Shown here: positions 62,188 through 64,000 of the stretch, piece by piece
Numbering within the stretch: the stretch's first letter is position 1
Layout of the letters: each line of letters opens with the position of its first letter
Source: Ensifer adhaerens
GTDB lineage: Bacteria; Pseudomonadota; Alphaproteobacteria; Rhizobiales; Rhizobiaceae
Length of the DNA stretch: 64,000 nucleotides
Assembly: GCF_020035535.1 (NCBI RefSeq)
Contig: NZ_CP083350.1
Coordinates: 1,498,501-1,562,500 of the forward strand
Direction: 5' to 3'
The notes under the pieces: generated by a model
Told to the model about the DNA's origin: nothing
Databases searched by the model: none
Seen by the model: only the letters and a program-made list of their open reading frames with translations
Translations under genes and position numbers: made by a program

Positions 62188-63198
62188 ATGCCGATTGCCA
62201 AATCCACTTTGTCCCCGGTTTCAGGCGCACGCGAAGAGCTCGTCGTCGCAAGGCAAATGCACCAGGCGCTGGTCCTGCATTTCCTCGAGGGGCTGACCCA
62301 GTCGCAGATCGCCGACCGGCTCGGCATCTCGCAGCCGACCGTCAACCGGTTGATCAAGCGCGGCCGCCAGCTCGGCCTCGTTGAGATCAAGATCAAGTCG
62401 CCGATCGAGCCCTTGGTCGATATGGAAGAGCAGTTGCTCGCGATCGGCGGCATCCGCCGGGCGATCGTCGTGCCGACGGTTTCCGACAACCAGCAGACCG
62501 CCCTCCAGGCGGTCGGCGAGGCGGCGGCCCGGCTGTTGCTCGAAGAGATCGGTGACGGCGACACCATCTGCATCACCGGCGGCAAGGGCGTCAGCGCTGT
62601 TGTTGCCGGGCTGCAGGCGCCGCGCCGCTTCGATGTCGAGGTAATCCCGGCGACCGGCTGCGTCCAGGGCAAGCATTATACGGATGTGAACCATGTCTCG
62701 ACGCTGATGGCCGATCGGCTCGGCGGACGTTCCTTTCAGATCCACGCGCCGCTCTTTGCCGACAGCGCTGCCGAGCGGGCGATGCTGATCAACATGCGCT
62801 CCGTGGCGGATGTCTTCGGGAGGGCGCGCGAGGCGAAGGTGGCGGTGGTCGGCATCGGTTCTATCCTTTCGGACGACTCGAGCTACTACGACCTGCATCC
62901 GTCCTCGAGCACCGACCGGGCGGCGATCGAGCGCTCCGGCGCAAGCTGCGAACTGCTCGCCCATCTGCTCGATGATGAGGGACGTGTCTGTGACTACAGC
63001 CTCAACCGTTCGCTGGTGTCGCTGACGCTCGAGGAGTTCGCCTCGATCCCGACGAAGATCGGCGTGGCGAGCGGACCGAACAAGGCGGGCCCGATCCTCA
63101 GCGTCATGCGGGGACACCACCTCGATACGCTGGTGACGGACGAGGCGACCGGCGAGCGCGTGCTCGCCATGGCAAGCGAAAAGGGACTTCTGGCATGA
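62188..63198 (+). CDS. SorC/DeoR-type sugar-responsive regulator
   Basis: 336 residues. The N-terminal helix-turn-helix reads GLTQSQIADRLGISQPTVNR. The larger effector domain of the SorC sugar-binding family follows (ICITGGKGVSAVVAGLQAPR, VAVVGIGSILSDDSSYYDL). It is co-transcribed with the importer and with the aldo/keto reductase, whose start overlaps it. It probably senses a phosphorylated sugar and represses the operon. Confidence 0.88.
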   Translation: MPIAKSTLSPVSGAREELVVARQMHQALVLHFLEGLTQSQIADRLGISQPTVNRLIKRGRQLGLVEIKIKSPIEPLVDMEEQLLAIGGIRRAIVVPTVSDNQQTALQAVGEAAARLLLEEIGDGDTICITGGKGVSAVVAGLQAPRRFDVEVIPATGCVQGKHYTDVNHVSTLMADRLGGRSFQIHAPLFADSAAERAMLINMRSVADVFGRAREAKVAVVGIGSILSDDSSYYDLHPSSSTDRAAIERSGASCELLAHLLDDEGRVCDYSLNRSLVSLTLEEFASIPTKIGVASGPNKAGPILSVMRGHHLDTLVTDEATGERVLAMASEKGLLA

Positions 63199-64000
63199 AC
63201 GGGGATCAATTGATGCGGGAGATCGGCCGATCGGGCGTGAAGGCTTCGGCCGTCGGGCTCGGCACCTGGGCGATCGGCGGCTGGATGTGGGGCGGCACGG
63301 ACGAGCGGGAATCGATCGCGGCGATCCAGGCCTCGCTCGACGCCGGCGTGACGCTGATCGATACGGCGCCGGCCTATGGCCTCGGGCGTTCGGAAGAGAT
63401 CGTCGGCAAGGCCCTGGCCGGTCGCCGCGACAAGGCAATCATCGCCACCAAATGCGGGCTCGTCTGGCATACGGACAAGGGGCGGCACTTCTTCGATCAA
63501 GACGGCAAGCCTGTGCATCGCTACCTCGGCCGCGATGCCATCCATCATGAAGTCGAGCAGAGTCTGAAGCGGCTCGGCACCGACTATATCGACCTCTACA
63601 TCACCCATTGGCAGGATCCGACGACGCCGATCGAGGAAACGATGGCCGCACTCGAAGAGCTACGCCAGGCGGGAAAGATCAAGGCGATCGGCGCCAGCAA
63701 TGTCGGGCGCGGCGAGTTGGAGCAATACATCGCGATCGGCGGACTCGACGCGATCCAGGAGCGCTTCAGCATGATCGATCGCGAGATCGAGACGGATCTG
63801 CTGCCGCTGACACGGCGCAACGGTGTCGCCACGCTCAGCTATTCCTCGCTGGCGCTAGGTCTTCTCTCCGGCGGTATCGGACCGGAGCGGGTGTTTTCCG
63901 GCGATGACCAGCGGCGTGACAACCCGCGCTTCTCGGTCGGCAACCGTGAGAAGGTTGCGGCCTTTGCCGAAACGATCCGGCCGATCGCCGATAAGCATGG
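63195..64000 (+). CDS. Aldo/keto reductase (3' end outside window)
   Basis: 268 codons are present; the full family is about 320-350. The start ATG overlaps the SorC stop (ATGA). The family layout is clear: SAVGLGTWAIGGWMWGG, TLIDTAPAYGLGRSEEIVGK (catalytic Asp and Tyr), IIATKCGLV (Lys) and YIDLYITHWQDPTTP (His). It probably oxidises or reduces the sugar imported by this operon, like D-threo-aldose dehydrogenases. Confidence 0.9.
   Translation, partial: MNGDQLMREIGRSGVKASAVGLGTWAIGGWMWGGTDERESIAAIQASLDAGVTLIDTAPAYGLGRSEEIVGKALAGRRDKAIIATKCGLVWHTDKGRHFFDQDGKPVHRYLGRDAIHHEVEQSLKRLGTDYIDLYITHWQDPTTPIEETMAALEELRQAGKIKAIGASNVGRGELEQYIAIGGLDAIQERFSMIDREIETDLLPLTRRNGVATLSYSSLALGLLSGGIGPERVFSGDDQRRDNPRFSVGNREKVAAFAETIRPIADKH

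Overview
The window looks like Rhizobiaceae DNA, most like Ensifer/Sinorhizobium. The reasons are the G+C-rich core genes, the many ABC sugar importers, RIME-like and REP-like palindromes, and relatives of Agrobacterium/Sinorhizobium catabolic genes. No rRNA, tRNA or CRISPR array was recognised. Calls rest on reading sequence and translations; no database search was run.

The window has two halves that meet at about 25.1-25.6 kb. The left half (1-25.5 kb) is an accessory mosaic. Coding density is low, codon use is visibly less G/C-biased, and many genes are orphan or decayed. It holds a catalytically degenerate cytosine-C5 methyltransferase-like protein, two TnsA-like nuclease-type proteins, and a compact plus-strand cluster (9.3-14.5 kb) with a soluble FtsH-like AAA+/M41 protease, a metallophosphoesterase and several unknown proteins. 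A separate M41-like protein, a decayed FtsH-like remnant, a complete IS3-family element with a 4-bp target duplication, and a DUF4258/HTH toxin-antitoxin-like pair are also present. Three families of direct repeats recur in it: a duplicated 93-residue gene and two decayed noncoding repeats, one carrying a conserved 12-codon micro-ORF. A nod-box-like core lies near 7.9 kb. The stretch 22.1-25.1 kb mixes truncated or interrupted genes with three intact ones. This looks like a symbiosis-plasmid-type or genomic-island region built by repeated insertion and decay.

The right half (25.5-64 kb) is ordinary dense rhizobial DNA. From left to right it holds a TetR regulator, a serine hydrolase, an arginase-family protein and free methionine-R-sulfoxide reductase. 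Next come a zinc-less ADH-type oxidoreductase, a VOC/SDR pair with a divergent LysR regulator, and a GlxA-type AraC regulator divergent from an isochorismatase-family hydrolase. A minus-strand operon of a CUT2 ABC importer, a tagatose-kinase-like PfkB kinase, a GatZ-family protein and a LacI regulator (34.4-41.4 kb) follows. Then come acylphosphatase, a TetR/Bcr-type efflux pair and rtcB. The minus-strand nrdHIEF operon is preceded by a cobalamin riboswitch and an NrdR-box-like site. Beyond it are a DUF1127 protein with a divergent LysR regulator, and a phosphodiesterase-UgpC-UgpA-UgpE-UgpB-like operon with a PHO-box-like site. The window ends in a second CUT2 operon with a SorC-type regulator and an aldo/keto reductase that runs off the edge.

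The right-half modules make biological sense. The nrd operon is probably shut off when cobalamin is available, so that a B12-dependent reductase elsewhere can take over. The phosphodiesterase/Ugp operon probably scavenges glycerophosphodiesters under phosphate limitation. The kinase/GatZ operon probably converts D-tagatose to fructose 6-phosphate. The left half holds the best candidates for undescribed biology: the pseudo-methyltransferase, the AAA+ protease/phosphoesterase cluster, and the repeated micro-ORF element.
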